NCBI GenBank assembly: GCA_014237915.1
Contig: JABACC010000011.1
Coordinates: 1-32,497 of the forward strand
Source: Candidatus Paceibacter sp.
GTDB taxonomy: Bacteria > Patescibacteriota > Minisyncoccia > Phycocordibacterales > GCA-2747955
Length of the DNA stretch: 32,497 nucleotides
Direction of reading: 5' to 3'
This document shows positions 1 through 10,275 of this stretch, in pieces. A program made the position numbers and the translations under genes. Numbering within the stretch: position 1 is the first letter of the stretch; every line of letters begins with the position of its first letter. The notes under the pieces are model-generated. The model searched no databases and was not told the origin of the DNA. It saw only the letters and a program-made list of their open reading frames with translations.

Positions 1-1313
1 ATTGAAAAGTCTCCTGCTGTTGCTGAGTTGGTTACTACGTTTTCTGAGAAAGTAACTTCTATTTCTGTTTGTGAGGTTGTTTCGGCTGAGACGAATGTTG
101 GAGGGGTTGAGTCTATTAAATTATTGGTGGCAAGTACTATTATTTCAATAATATCATAGCTCGTGTTTCCATCGTTGTCTGTGGCTGTTAGTGTAAATTC
201 AAAAGTTGTTTCTGAAGAAACTGTTGGTGCGGTGAAGGTTGGGTCTTCTGCATTTATAGAATCTAAGGTAAAGGTTGTTCTTGTTGAGTCTGTTTGAGCC
301 CAAGAGTATGATGAGATTGTTCCGTCTTCATCTGTTACTGTAGCATCTATACTTCCTTTTTCTCCCGAACTCACTGTTTGATCTGACCCTGCATCAACTA
401 CCGGAGGGAACGAGACAGCTAGATTTCCTAGGATTGTTCCATCTGTATCATCTAGTTTTTCTATTTTAAAGCTCTTTAGAAAATTTCCATTATTTTTTGA
501 TATTATTCCGTTTACCCCTGCTAATTTTGAATCGTATCGAGCAAAAGCATATTTATCATTTGAAATATTTCCTCCAACATTTAAAACTAAAATATTGTTA
601 GTTAAGCTTCCATCTTCTAATGTCACACTCGTAATTGCTTTTTCAGAATCTGTTTGAATTTTTGTATCATTAACATCTCCATAAAAACCATCAACTGAAA
701 CAGATTTTGAGTCTATTTCTTCATCAAAAACAACTCTAAGAGTTTCTCCACTACTAACTGAATTTAAATTGTCTATTTCTAAAATACCATCAGCATAACT
801 AATATCTTGGATTATGGTAATTATTGAAGGATCGTTGTCGTCTTCTTTTTTAACCTCAAAGCTTCCAAGGTAATTTCCTGATTCTGCTTTTATTCCGTTT
901 AAACCTGAAGTTTCTGAATTATAAGAAACAACCATAATCTTATTTTGAGTAACAGGTGTTCCTGTGAGGGTTATTAATAGTGCGTCGTTATTTACAGAAC
1001 CCTCTACTAACGTTATGGATTCAATTAAGCTTGCTCCATTTAAAGAGTTGTCGCCTGTTGCAGATTCTCCAAAAAAACCAGAAAATCCTGCTAAAACATT
1101 TGCATCAACAGATGATGAATCTATTTCTTCGTCAAAATAAATAGTCATTGTTTTTCCTGAAACAAACGAAGAAGAAATATCTAACTCTAAATATCCATCT
1201 CCTGAGGCAGCAAAAGTTATAGAATTTTGGAAAAAAATATTTATTAAAAAACCTATAAAAATAAATAAAAAGATTTTATAGATTAAATTTTTTTTTAAAA
1301 AAGAACAAAACAT
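1..1313 (-). CDS. Secreted Ig-like/PKD-type repeat surface protein (3' end beyond window)
   Basis: This frame was read by hand; it is missing from the ORF track because it has no stop inside the window. ATG is at 1313 and about 437 codons are visible. Residues ~1-37 form a signal peptide (basic start, hydrophobic stretch, cleavage near TFAAS). Two tandem modules of ~110 residues follow (about 40-155 and 160-280), each containing FDEEIDS and a later G(V/L)NGI motif, which looks like internal duplication. Residues ~295-385 resemble a PKD/K319-like domain (PPVVDAGSDQTV, then DGTISSYSWAQ, then TDNDG). A further Ig-like unit begins near residue 400 (PPTFVSAETTSQTEIEVTFS). The protein is probably exported and displayed or adhesive. 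The anchor cannot be seen because the C-terminus is off the window. It is divergent from ruvB. The surface-protein call is firm; ligand and function are unknown. Confidence 0.8.
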   Translation of the reverse strand, partial: MFCSFLKKNLIYKIFLFIFIGFLINIFFQNSITFAASGDGYLELDISSSFVSGKTMTIYFDEEIDSSSVDANVLAGFSGFFGESATGDNSLNGASLIESITLVEGSVNNDALLITLTGTPVTQNKIMVVSYNSETSGLNGIKAESGNYLGSFEVKKEDDNDPSIITIIQDISYADGILEIDNLNSVSSGETLRVVFDEEIDSKSVSVDGFYGDVNDTKIQTDSEKAITSVTLEDGSLTNNILVLNVGGNISNDKYAFARYDSKLAGVNGIISKNNGNFLKSFKIEKLDDTDGTILGNLAVSFPPVVDAGSDQTVSSGEKGSIDATVTDEDGTISSYSWAQTDSTRTTFTLDSINAEDPTFTAPTVSSETTFEFTLTATDNDGNTSYDIIEIIVLATNNLIDSTPPTFVSAETTSQTEIEVTFSENVVTNSATAGDFS

Positions 1314-1406
1314 ATTTAAGTAAAAAGAATTAATATAAATATATTAACAAAATAATATTTTTTTGCAAGTACATTTAATTTTAAAAAAAAATAAAAAATA
1401 TTATGT

Positions 1407-1412
1407 TATAAT
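1407..1412 (+). promoter_or_regulatory. -10 box of ruvB, leaderless-type
   Basis: TATAAT lies 9 nt before the ruvB ATG, so transcription should start at or within 1-3 nt of the start codon. No Shine-Dalgarno sequence is present. Confidence 0.65.
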
Positions 1413-1421
1413 AAAATTATT

Positions 1422-2417
1422 ATGTCATCTATAAATACTTCTCTTGATAATCTCTTAAGACCTAAAGAGTGGAAAAATTATATTGGGCAAGAAAATATAA
1501 AAAAAAATTTAGAAATTTTACTTGAAGCAGCAAAAAAAAGAGAAGAGATGCCAGAACATTTACTTTTTTACGGCCCTCCCGGACTTGGTAAAACAACAAT
1601 TTCACATCTTATTGCTTTGCAAATTGGAGCAAATATTAGAGTAACTTCGGGGCCTGCAATTGATAAAGTGGCTGATCTTGCTAGCGTTTTATCTAACTTA
1701 AATTCTGGTGATGTTTTATTTATAGATGAAATACATCGCTTGAATAAAAATATTGAAGAAGTTTTATATCCCGCGATGGAAAACGGAACTTTAGATATTA
1801 TTGTTGGAAAAGGCCCGTCTGCTAGAACAGTGCAGATTGATCTTGAAAATTTTTCTCTTATTGGAGCAACAACAAAAATTTCGATGCTCTCTGCCCCACT
1901 TCGCTCAAGATTTTCTGGTGGAGTTTTTAGGCTTGAATTTTATTCTGATGAAGAATTAGCGAAAATTATTTTAGGTTCTGCTTTAAAACTTGATATAAAA
2001 ATAGAAAACGATGCTTGTTTGGAAATTGCAAAAAGAGCAAGATTTACGCCCCGAACTGCAAATTATTTTCTAAAAAGATCTAGGGATCTGGCTCTTATTG
2101 AAAATGAAAAAATAATAAATAAAGAAGTGGTGAAAAAAACTCTAGAAATGATTGGGATAGACAAACTTGGACTTTCTGATCTTGATAGAAAAATTCTAAA
2201 AACTATTATAGAAAATTTTTCTGGAGGACCTGTGGGTCTTTCAACAATTGCAGCCTCAATTTCTGAAGAACAATCAACGGTTGAAGAAGTAAATGAACCC
2301 TATCTTTTACAAACTGGAATGATTTCAAAAACTCCTAAAGGAAGAGTGGTGACCGAAAAAGCTTTTGCTCATATGGAAATAAATATTCCAGAAAAATTTA
2401 TGAACTTAAAAAATTAA
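1422..2417 (+). CDS. ruvB: Holliday junction branch-migration helicase RuvB
   Basis: RuvB is the AAA+ motor that, with RuvA, drives branch migration of Holliday junctions. At 331 residues it is normal length. Walker A is GPPGLGKTT (51-59), Walker B is IDEIHR (101-106), sensor 1 is GATTK (148-152), and the arginine finger lies in LRSRF (160-164). The C-terminal winged-helix domain is intact (GGPVGLSTIAASISEE). ruvA is also in this window (23605) but more than 20 kb away, so the usual ruvAB operon is split. The NUDIX gene starts 2 nt after the ruvB stop, which implies co-transcription. ATG 1422 is preferred because a -10 box sits right before it. Confidence 0.97.
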   Translation: MSSINTSLDNLLRPKEWKNYIGQENIKKNLEILLEAAKKREEMPEHLLFYGPPGLGKTTISHLIALQIGANIRVTSGPAIDKVADLASVLSNLNSGDVLFIDEIHRLNKNIEEVLYPAMENGTLDIIVGKGPSARTVQIDLENFSLIGATTKISMLSAPLRSRFSGGVFRLEFYSDEELAKIILGSALKLDIKIENDACLEIAKRARFTPRTANYFLKRSRDLALIENEKIINKEVVKKTLEMIGIDKLGLSDLDRKILKTIIENFSGGPVGLSTIAASISEEQSTVEEVNEPYLLQTGMISKTPKGRVVTEKAFAHMEINIPEKFMNLKN

Positions 2418-2419
2418 AA

Positions 2420-2908
2420 ATGTTTTTCAAGTTTCAAGAAAAAGAAGACGATAAATTTAGAGCTAGCTGCGGAGCTTTTATTGTTAATAAAAATAGAGGT
2501 GCTGTTTTGTCTTTTGAAAGGAAAGAAAATCGTGGTTCAAGGCAACTTCCACAAGGTGGGGTAAAAATTGGAGAAGATCCAAACGAAGGAGTTTATAGAG
2601 AATTATACGAAGAAACGGGAATTAAAAAAGATGATTTGAATTTTTTAGGCTCTTACCCTGCTTGGTTAATTTACGAGCTTCCAGAAGAATTTCAATCAAA
2701 AAAACATGGAAGAGGGCAAGCTCAAAAATTTTTTTATTTTGAATTTTCTGGTGATGAAAATAACATAAATTTAAAAGATGTTAAAGACAATGAATTTTCA
2801 AATTTTTATTGGTCTGATTTTAAAATTTTTTTAGACAGAACTGTTTTTTTTAGGAAGAAAAATTATACAAAACTCGTAGATTATTTTTTAGAAAATTTTC
2901 AAAAATAA
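2420..2908 (+). CDS. NUDIX hydrolase, RppH-like
   Basis: The protein has 162 residues with a complete NUDIX box at 46-68 (GGVKIGED followed by RELYEETGI), supplying the metal-binding glutamates. The preceding RQLPQGG resembles the WQFPQGG motif of RppH/Ap4A hydrolases, so the likely reaction is removal of pyrophosphate from nucleoside polyphosphates or mRNA 5' ends. That substrate is family inference. It follows ruvB by 2 nt with no separate promoter or SD, so it is probably translated from the same message. A strong hairpin terminator follows at 2924. If many mRNAs here are leaderless, a 5'-pyrophosphohydrolase acting on the first nucleotides of the start codon would be of interest. Confidence 0.85.
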   Translation: MFFKFQEKEDDKFRASCGAFIVNKNRGAVLSFERKENRGSRQLPQGGVKIGEDPNEGVYRELYEETGIKKDDLNFLGSYPAWLIYELPEEFQSKKHGRGQAQKFFYFEFSGDENNINLKDVKDNEFSNFYWSDFKIFLDRTVFFRKKNYTKLVDYFLENFQK

Positions 2909-2923
2909 AAAATTTAAATTTTA

Positions 2924-2956
2924 AAAGCAAAAAACCCCGAAGGGGTTTTTTGCTTT
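2924..2956. terminator. Bidirectional terminator between NUDIX gene and atpD
   Basis: A 15-bp perfect stem ending in CCCC/GGGG with a GAA loop has A/T tails on both sides. It lies between convergent genes and can serve both. Confidence 0.85.
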
Positions 2957-2985
2957 AAATATTATTTTTAATAAAAAATTTTAAA

Positions 2986-5648
<2,663 letters not shown>

Positions 5649-5717
5649 AATTTTTAATAAATTTATTTTAATAATTTTTTTCGATTATAACACAAAAACA
5701 AAGAGAAAAAATAATTT

Positions 5718-6839
5718 TTATCTAACCGATTCGTATCCGCCTTTTTTTTTACCTTTTGTTAAAACAAATTGCCAAAGTTGAATATTTCGAGCTCTAAAAC
5801 CTCCAGCAAAAGAAGATAGGTAGTAATCCCACATTCTATAAAACCTATTATTGTAGTTATCTTTTATTTCTGGCCAACCTTTTATAAAATTATCTCTCCA
5901 AGCTTTTAAAGTTTTATTGTAGTCACTTCCAAAATTTTCTAAATCTTCAATTATGAAAAGATTTCTTACTTTTTTTTCTACTTGAGAAATTGAAGGCAGT
6001 ACTCCGTTTGGAAAAATATATTTATCAGTCCAAGCATCACTTCCTCTTTTGTCTACACTCCCTCCGATTGTGTGTAATAAAAATATTCCTCCTTCGTCTA
6101 AACACCTGTTTGCCACTTTAAAATATTCTCTGTAATTTTTTGGGCCAACATGTTCAAACATTCCGATAGATACAATAGCATCAAATTTTTCATTTACATC
6201 ACGATAGTCTTGAAAACGTATCTCAACTGGTAATCCCTCACATAATTTATTTCCAAGCTCAACTTGCTCTTTAGAGATTGTAATTCCCACAACTGAAACC
6301 CCGTATTTTTCAGCGGCAAATTTTGCAAAAGAACCCCAACCACAACCAATATCTAAAATTTTCATTCCTGCTTTTAATTTCATTTTTCTACAAATAAGAT
6401 CTAATTTATTTTCTTGAGCTTCATCTAAATTATTTGCATTTTTCCAATATCCGCAAGTATAAACCATTCTTTTGTCGAGCATTTTTTTATATAAATCATT
6501 TCCTGCATCGTAATGCTGCTCTCCCACTTCTAATGCTTTTGTTTTATTTTGTAAATTAAAAATTTTTGTTTTTAAAAAAAATATTAGATTTCCAAAAGTT
6601 TTTACTTTTTTATTTAAATCAGTCTTTAGTATTCTGTAGAAAAAACCTTCAAGATCTTGGCATTCCCATGCACCGTCCATGTATGACTCTCCTAGTGCCA
6701 ATGATCCTCCAGATATTGCTCTACTATAAAAAGAATTTTCTTTTATTTGCGGATCCCAAGGATTTTTTCCGTTTATCTCTACCCCTGTTTCTTCTAATAA
6801 TTTTTTTATTTTTTGTTCTGATTGTTTGTTTATATTCAT
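5718..6839 (-). CDS. cfa: Cyclopropane-fatty-acid-phospholipid synthase family SAM methyltransferase
   Basis: The enzyme has 373 residues and transfers a methylene from SAM to unsaturated acyl chains of phospholipids. Motif I is ILDIGCGWGSFAKFA (161-175), VVGITISKEQ follows, and the CFA-type signatures YTCGYWK (127-133) and GMFEHVGPKNYREYF are present. The N-terminal acyl-binding part (GGSLALGESYMDGAWEC) is also family-typical, so the protein is complete. CPR cells usually lack fatty-acid synthesis, so it may act on scavenged host lipids (inference). A TATAAA box lies 6 nt before the ATG. It is separated from the genes on either side and probably monocistronic. Confidence 0.9.
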   Translation of the reverse strand: MNINKQSEQKIKKLLEETGVEINGKNPWDPQIKENSFYSRAISGGSLALGESYMDGAWECQDLEGFFYRILKTDLNKKVKTFGNLIFFLKTKIFNLQNKTKALEVGEQHYDAGNDLYKKMLDKRMVYTCGYWKNANNLDEAQENKLDLICRKMKLKAGMKILDIGCGWGSFAKFAAEKYGVSVVGITISKEQVELGNKLCEGLPVEIRFQDYRDVNEKFDAIVSIGMFEHVGPKNYREYFKVANRCLDEGGIFLLHTIGGSVDKRGSDAWTDKYIFPNGVLPSISQVEKKVRNLFIIEDLENFGSDYNKTLKAWRDNFIKGWPEIKDNYNNRFYRMWDYYLSSFAGGFRARNIQLWQFVLTKGKKKGGYESVR

Positions 6840-6877
6840 TTAGTTTTTATAAAATTTAATAACTATAAATTATATGC

Positions 6878-7327
6878 TTAAAATTTTATTTGTCTAGTAT
6901 TTTCATCTAAAAATTTAAATGAAATTTTTTCTGTTTTTTTTGGAAAAAATTTTCCCATTGATTCTGCCCATTCCACAAAAATAATATTTTCAGGATTTTT
7001 AATTTCTTCTTCAAGATTTAAAAAAGAAAAATCTTTTCCTTCAAGTCTGTAAGCATCAATGTGGATTAAATTTTTCCAAGGAAAATTTTTATTTTTTATT
7101 TTATATCTTTTTTCAATAACAAAAGTTGGAGAAATAACATCTTCTTTTATTTTAAAAATTTTTGCAATTTTTTTTACAAAAGCAGTTTTTCCAGAACCCA
7201 AATCGCCAGAAAGATGAACGAGTGTGGCTTTTTTTTCTTGGTTTTTGGTGGCGGATTTTTTTCTGCTTCGCAGAAAAAAATCCGCCACCTCACAAAGCTC
7301 ATCTAAGTTTTTAACTTTTTTTAACAT
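6878..7327 (-). CDS. tsaE: tRNA threonylcarbamoyladenosine biosynthesis ATPase TsaE
   Basis: The product has 149 residues. TsaE is the ATPase that works with TsaB/TsaD in making t6A37 of ANN-decoding tRNAs. Walker A is GDLGSGKTAF (41-50), followed by SPTFVIEKRY and the C-terminal IIFVEWAESM, all typical. The odd part is residues ~13-27 (EVADFFLRSRKKSAT), which are encoded by a 43-bp perfect palindrome and are not a normal TsaE segment. The insertion is in frame and lies just before the first strand, so the fold should tolerate it. A TATAAT box 7 nt upstream of ATG predicts a leaderless message. Confidence 0.93.
   Translation of the reverse strand: MLKKVKNLDELCEVADFFLRSRKKSATKNQEKKATLVHLSGDLGSGKTAFVKKIAKIFKIKEDVISPTFVIEKRYKIKNKNFPWKNLIHIDAYRLEGKDFSFLNLEEEIKNPENIIFVEWAESMGKFFPKKTEKISFKFLDENTRQIKF
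7247..7289. repeat. Palindromic element inside tsaE
   Basis: A 19-bp perfect inverted repeat (GGTGGCGGATTTTTTTCTG) has a CTTCG centre. It belongs to the GGCGGATTTT-type palindrome family found between genes here, but this copy is translated as TsaE residues ~13-27. Confidence 0.85.
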
Positions 7328-7334
7328 TAAAAAA

Positions 7335-7340
7335 ATTATA
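7335..7340 (-). promoter_or_regulatory. -10 box of tsaE, leaderless-type
   Basis: TATAAT lies 7 nt before the ATG with no SD between. Confidence 0.6.
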
Positions 7341-7377
7341 ACAAAATTAAAAAATTTTAATTAAAATCTTTTCAAGA

Positions 7378-7440
7378 TTTTTCAGCGGTTTGGTTTTTTG
7401 GAAAAACTTCGTTTTTCCAAAAAATCAAACCGTTGAAAAA
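7378..7440 (-). terminator. Long hairpin downstream of rsmI
   Basis: A near-perfect ~30-bp inverted repeat (GGTTTGGTTTTTTGGAAAAAC with partner) has a TTC loop and directly abuts the rsmI stop codon. It is likely the rsmI terminator. Confidence 0.75.
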
Positions 7441-8127
7441 CTAAACTCCTTCCACCACCAAACAAAACTCCCCTCTTATTTTTTCTGGATTTTCTAAAAA
7501 ATAATTTTTAACTTCAAAAATATTTCCTCTTTTTTTTTCTTCATAAATTTTTGTAAGCTCTCTTGCTACAAAAATTTTTCTGTTTTTTTCACAAAATTTT
7601 TCAAGACTTTCCAAAGCTTTTAAAAGCCTGTGTGGTGATTCGTAAAAAACTGAAGTTTTTTCATTTTGAGAAATTTCTTTAAAAATTTTTTCTCTGCCTT
7701 TTTTGTGTGGTAAAAATCCATAAAAAATAAATTCCGACGAGCTAAATCCAGAAACAGACAAAGCTGAAACAAAAGCTGCAGGGCCTGGAATTGGAATTAT
7801 TTCAAATTCAGATTCTGAAAAATTCTCATAAATTTGTGAAATTATTTTTACCCCCGGATCGGAAATAGTGGGGGTTCCAGCATCTGAAATGAAAGCTAAA
7901 TTTTTTTCCTCTTTAATAAAAGAAAAAACTTTTTCTTTTTTCTTTTCTGTGGAGTGAGAATTATAAGAGTCATAATTTGTTTTTATATCAAATTTTTCAA
8001 AAAGTTTTCTTGAAACCCTTGTATCTTCGCAAAAAATAAAATCAGCTTCTTTTAGAGTTTCAATTGCTCTTTTTGAAAAATCATCCAAATTTCCAATGGG
8101 TGTTGCTACGATAAAAATTTTTGACAT
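7441..8127 (-). CDS. rsmI: 16S rRNA 2'-O-methyltransferase RsmI (short form)
   Basis: RsmI methylates the 2'-OH of C1402 in 16S rRNA using SAM. The tetrapyrrole-methylase-type fold is clear: FIVATPIGNLDDFSKRAIE at the N-terminus, FCEDTRVSRKL, SDAGTPTISDPG, and PGPAAFVSALSVSG. At 228 residues it is shorter than the usual ~280; the C-terminal extension of standard RsmI is absent and the protein ends after the core (GEFCLVVEG). A TATAAT box lies 6 nt before the ATG, so it is predicted to be leaderless. Confidence 0.93.
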   Translation of the reverse strand: MSKIFIVATPIGNLDDFSKRAIETLKEADFIFCEDTRVSRKLFEKFDIKTNYDSYNSHSTEKKKEKVFSFIKEEKNLAFISDAGTPTISDPGVKIISQIYENFSESEFEIIPIPGPAAFVSALSVSGFSSSEFIFYGFLPHKKGREKIFKEISQNEKTSVFYESPHRLLKALESLEKFCEKNRKIFVARELTKIYEEKKRGNIFEVKNYFLENPEKIRGEFCLVVEGV

Positions 8128-8133
8128 TTTTTA

Positions 8134-8139
8134 ATTATA
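8134..8139 (-). promoter_or_regulatory. -10 box of rsmI, leaderless-type
   Basis: TATAAT lies 6 nt before the ATG. Confidence 0.6.
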
Positions 8140-8150
8140 TCAAAGTAAAA

Positions 8151-8203
8151 ATTTTTGGTGCAAAAAATCTTCCCATTCTGGGAAGATTTTTTGCACCAAA
8201 AAT
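8151..8203 (-). terminator. 25-bp perfect hairpin between ndk and rsmI
   Basis: A 25-bp perfect stem (TTTTTGGTGCAAAAAATCTT) with a TTC loop lies just downstream of ndk and just upstream of the rsmI promoter. It is likely the ndk terminator. Confidence 0.8.
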
Positions 8204-8222
8204 TGCGGAAAATTTTTAAAAA

Positions 8223-8822
8223 CTATTCTAAAATTCCATCTAAATTTATATCGTATAAAATTTTTTCTAAAACATGGGTGTAATTTACAATTTCAGATTC
8301 ATCAAACCATAAAGAAATTTCTCTTTGCGCATCTTCTTCGTTTTCTGAGGTGTGCAACATATTTCTTAATCCTCGATTATCTTGAACTGCGCATAAATCA
8401 AAAGAATCAACTCCATAATCTCCCCTAATTGAACCAATATCTGCAGAAACTGGCTCTGTAATTCCTCCAATTTTTCGAATAACATCAATTGCTCTGTGTC
8501 CTTCGTAAACTAAAAAAATACAAGGGCCTGCAGTCATATATTTTGAAATTGATCTGATTATATCTTTTCCGTATTCTAAAGGCTCTTTTTCAATTTCTTT
8601 TCCTGCTGTTTTTAAAGCTTCAACAACCCCTTCTCCTTTTTTTAAAAACCATTCATCATTTTTATCGTAATGTTCAAAAACTTTTTCTTCCGAAGGAACA
8701 ATCATTTTTATTCCAACAATTTTTAAACCTCTGTTTTCAAATCTTTTAATAATTTCTCCTATTAAATTTCTTTGGATTGTATCTGGTTTTAAAATAACCA
8801 GTGATCTTTCTTGTGTTTTCAT
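8223..8822 (-). CDS. ndk: Nucleoside diphosphate kinase, long form
   Basis: The enzyme transfers phosphate from NTPs to NDPs through a phosphohistidine. The motifs RSLVILKPDTIQRNLIGEI, VYEGHRAIDVIRKIGG and the active-site RNMLHTSENEEDAQREISLWF (catalytic His in MLHTSE) are present. At 199 residues it is longer than the usual ~145 owing to an insert after FEHYDK (about EALKTAGKEIEKEPLEYGKD) and a C-terminal tail. The track start at 8909 lies inside a hairpin, and a promoter (GCTATAAT) lies between it and MKTQERSL, so ATG 8822 is the real start. No SD is visible. Confidence 0.93.
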   Translation of the reverse strand: MKTQERSLVILKPDTIQRNLIGEIIKRFENRGLKIVGIKMIVPSEEKVFEHYDKNDEWFLKKGEGVVEALKTAGKEIEKEPLEYGKDIIRSISKYMTAGPCIFLVYEGHRAIDVIRKIGGITEPVSADIGSIRGDYGVDSFDLCAVQDNRGLRNMLHTSENEEDAQREISLWFDESEIVNYTHVLEKILYDINLDGILE

Positions 8823-8869
8823 TTTTGTAAAATTAAAATTATAATAAAAAACATTATAGCAAATTTTTA

Positions 8870-8914
8870 TTTTTTTGTGGCGGATTTTGCTTCGCAAAAT
8901 CCGCCACAAAAAAA
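8870..8914. repeat. GGCGGATTTTGC-family palindrome (terminator-like) between murA and ndk
   Basis: A 21-bp perfect stem (GTGGCGGATTTTGC) has a TTC loop and T/A tails. It is probably the terminator of the murA unit and a member of the palindrome family. Confidence 0.8.
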
Positions 8915-8974
8915 GAAAAATTTAAAATATTTTTAGAAAAAAGATTACAAAAAAAATAAAAATATAAATATCTT

Positions 8975-10261
8975 TTATTTTTCTTCAACATCCAAACCAA
9001 TTTTTTTTAATTTATTAAAAACATTTTCATAACCTCTTTTTATTAAATACGTGTGTGAAATTTTAGTTTCTTCAGAAGCCAAAGCTCCGGCAATTATATA
9101 AGAAAACCCAGCCCTTAAATCAGAAGCTACTAATTTTTTTCCATATAATTTAGTTTTTCCTTTTATTGTTGCTTTGTGTAAATCTTGAACATTAATTTCA
9201 GCTCCCATTTTTTTAAGGCCAAAAAGAGCCTCTAATCTTCCATCAAAAATTGTTTCAAAAATATTTGATTCTCCTCCAGCTTGAGTCATAAAAACTGCTA
9301 TTTGTGATTGTAAGTCTGTGGGAAATCCCGGATATTCATGAGTTTTTACAGAAATTTCTCTAAATGTTTTTTTATTTTTAATGGCTGAAATTTTTAAAAA
9401 ATTTTTTCCTATTTCAAAAAAAGCTCCAGATTTTTTTAAAGAGAAAAATAAAGCTTCATTATGCTCTGGAATAATATTTTTTATCAAAATATTTTTTCCA
9501 CATAGAATTGCCAAAATTAAAACACTCCCTGTTTCGATTCTGTCTGGAATATTTACAAACTTTTTTCCTTTTGTTTTCAGTTTTTTATTTCCCAAACCAT
9601 CAATGGAAATTTTTGTTGTTCCAATTCCCTTAATTTTTACTCCGATTTTTTTTAAATATTCACATAAAACCACAACCTCTGGCTCCATGGCACAATTTTT
9701 TATAGTGGTTCTCCCTTTGGCTAAAACAGCTGCTAAAATTATACTTTCTGTTGCAGTAACTGAAACTTTATTTAAAAAAATTTCAGCTCCTTTTAGTTTT
9801 CCATTTTTTGTCTCAATTTCTATTTTTCCATTTTTCTTTTCTGTAATACTGGCTCCCATTTTTTTATAAGCATCTAAAAAAATATCAATTGCTCTATCGC
9901 CGATTGAACATCCTCCAGGAGCAAAAAAAGAAACTTTTCCAAACCTCGCTAAAATAGGGCCTGTTAAAATAACAGACGATCTCATTGAATAAGAATTTTT
10001 TTTAGAAATTTCAAAACTCATCTTTTTCTGAGGAATTATCTCAACATTATTTTTATTTTTTTTAAAAGAAAATCCTAAATCTTCCAAACATTCCGACATT
10101 CTAAAAACATCTTCAATATCTGGAATATTTTTTAAATAAAAATTATCTGAAAACAAAACAGACATCGCAAGAGCTGGCAGAGCAGAATTTTTAGCTCCAG
10201 AAACTTCCCAAACTCCTTCTAATTTTTTTCTACCTCCAAGGCCTTTAATTACAAAACTCAT
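8975..10261 (-). CDS. murA: UDP-N-acetylglucosamine 1-carboxyvinyltransferase MurA
   Basis: MurA catalyses the first committed step of peptidoglycan synthesis, transferring enolpyruvate from PEP to UDP-GlcNAc in the cytosol. It has 428 residues, a normal length. The substrate-binding SGAKNSALPAL (21-31) is present, and the catalytic cysteine is in PGGCSIGDR (about C118), so the enzyme should be fosfomycin-type Cys rather than Asp. Later motifs such as YPGFPTDLQSQ and FDGRLEAL are intact. It follows the cysteine-repeat gene by 14 bp and is likely co-transcribed with it. No own SD is present. Confidence 0.95.
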   Translation of the reverse strand: MSFVIKGLGGRKKLEGVWEVSGAKNSALPALAMSVLFSDNFYLKNIPDIEDVFRMSECLEDLGFSFKKNKNNVEIIPQKKMSFEISKKNSYSMRSSVILTGPILARFGKVSFFAPGGCSIGDRAIDIFLDAYKKMGASITEKKNGKIEIETKNGKLKGAEIFLNKVSVTATESIILAAVLAKGRTTIKNCAMEPEVVVLCEYLKKIGVKIKGIGTTKISIDGLGNKKLKTKGKKFVNIPDRIETGSVLILAILCGKNILIKNIIPEHNEALFFSLKKSGAFFEIGKNFLKISAIKNKKTFREISVKTHEYPGFPTDLQSQIAVFMTQAGGESNIFETIFDGRLEALFGLKKMGAEINVQDLHKATIKGKTKLYGKKLVASDLRAGFSYIIAGALASEETKISHTYLIKRGYENVFNKLKKIGLDVEEK

Positions 10262-10275
10262 AAAATTTATTAAAT

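Noticed and set aside
8823-8909. Upstream start of ndk
   Set aside because: It covers a palindrome and the promoter; the NDK family begins at MKTQERSLVILKPD.
9381-9869. 162-codon plus-strand ORF opposite murA
   Set aside because: It is the antisense shadow of a conserved gene; Phe/Lys-rich low-complexity product.
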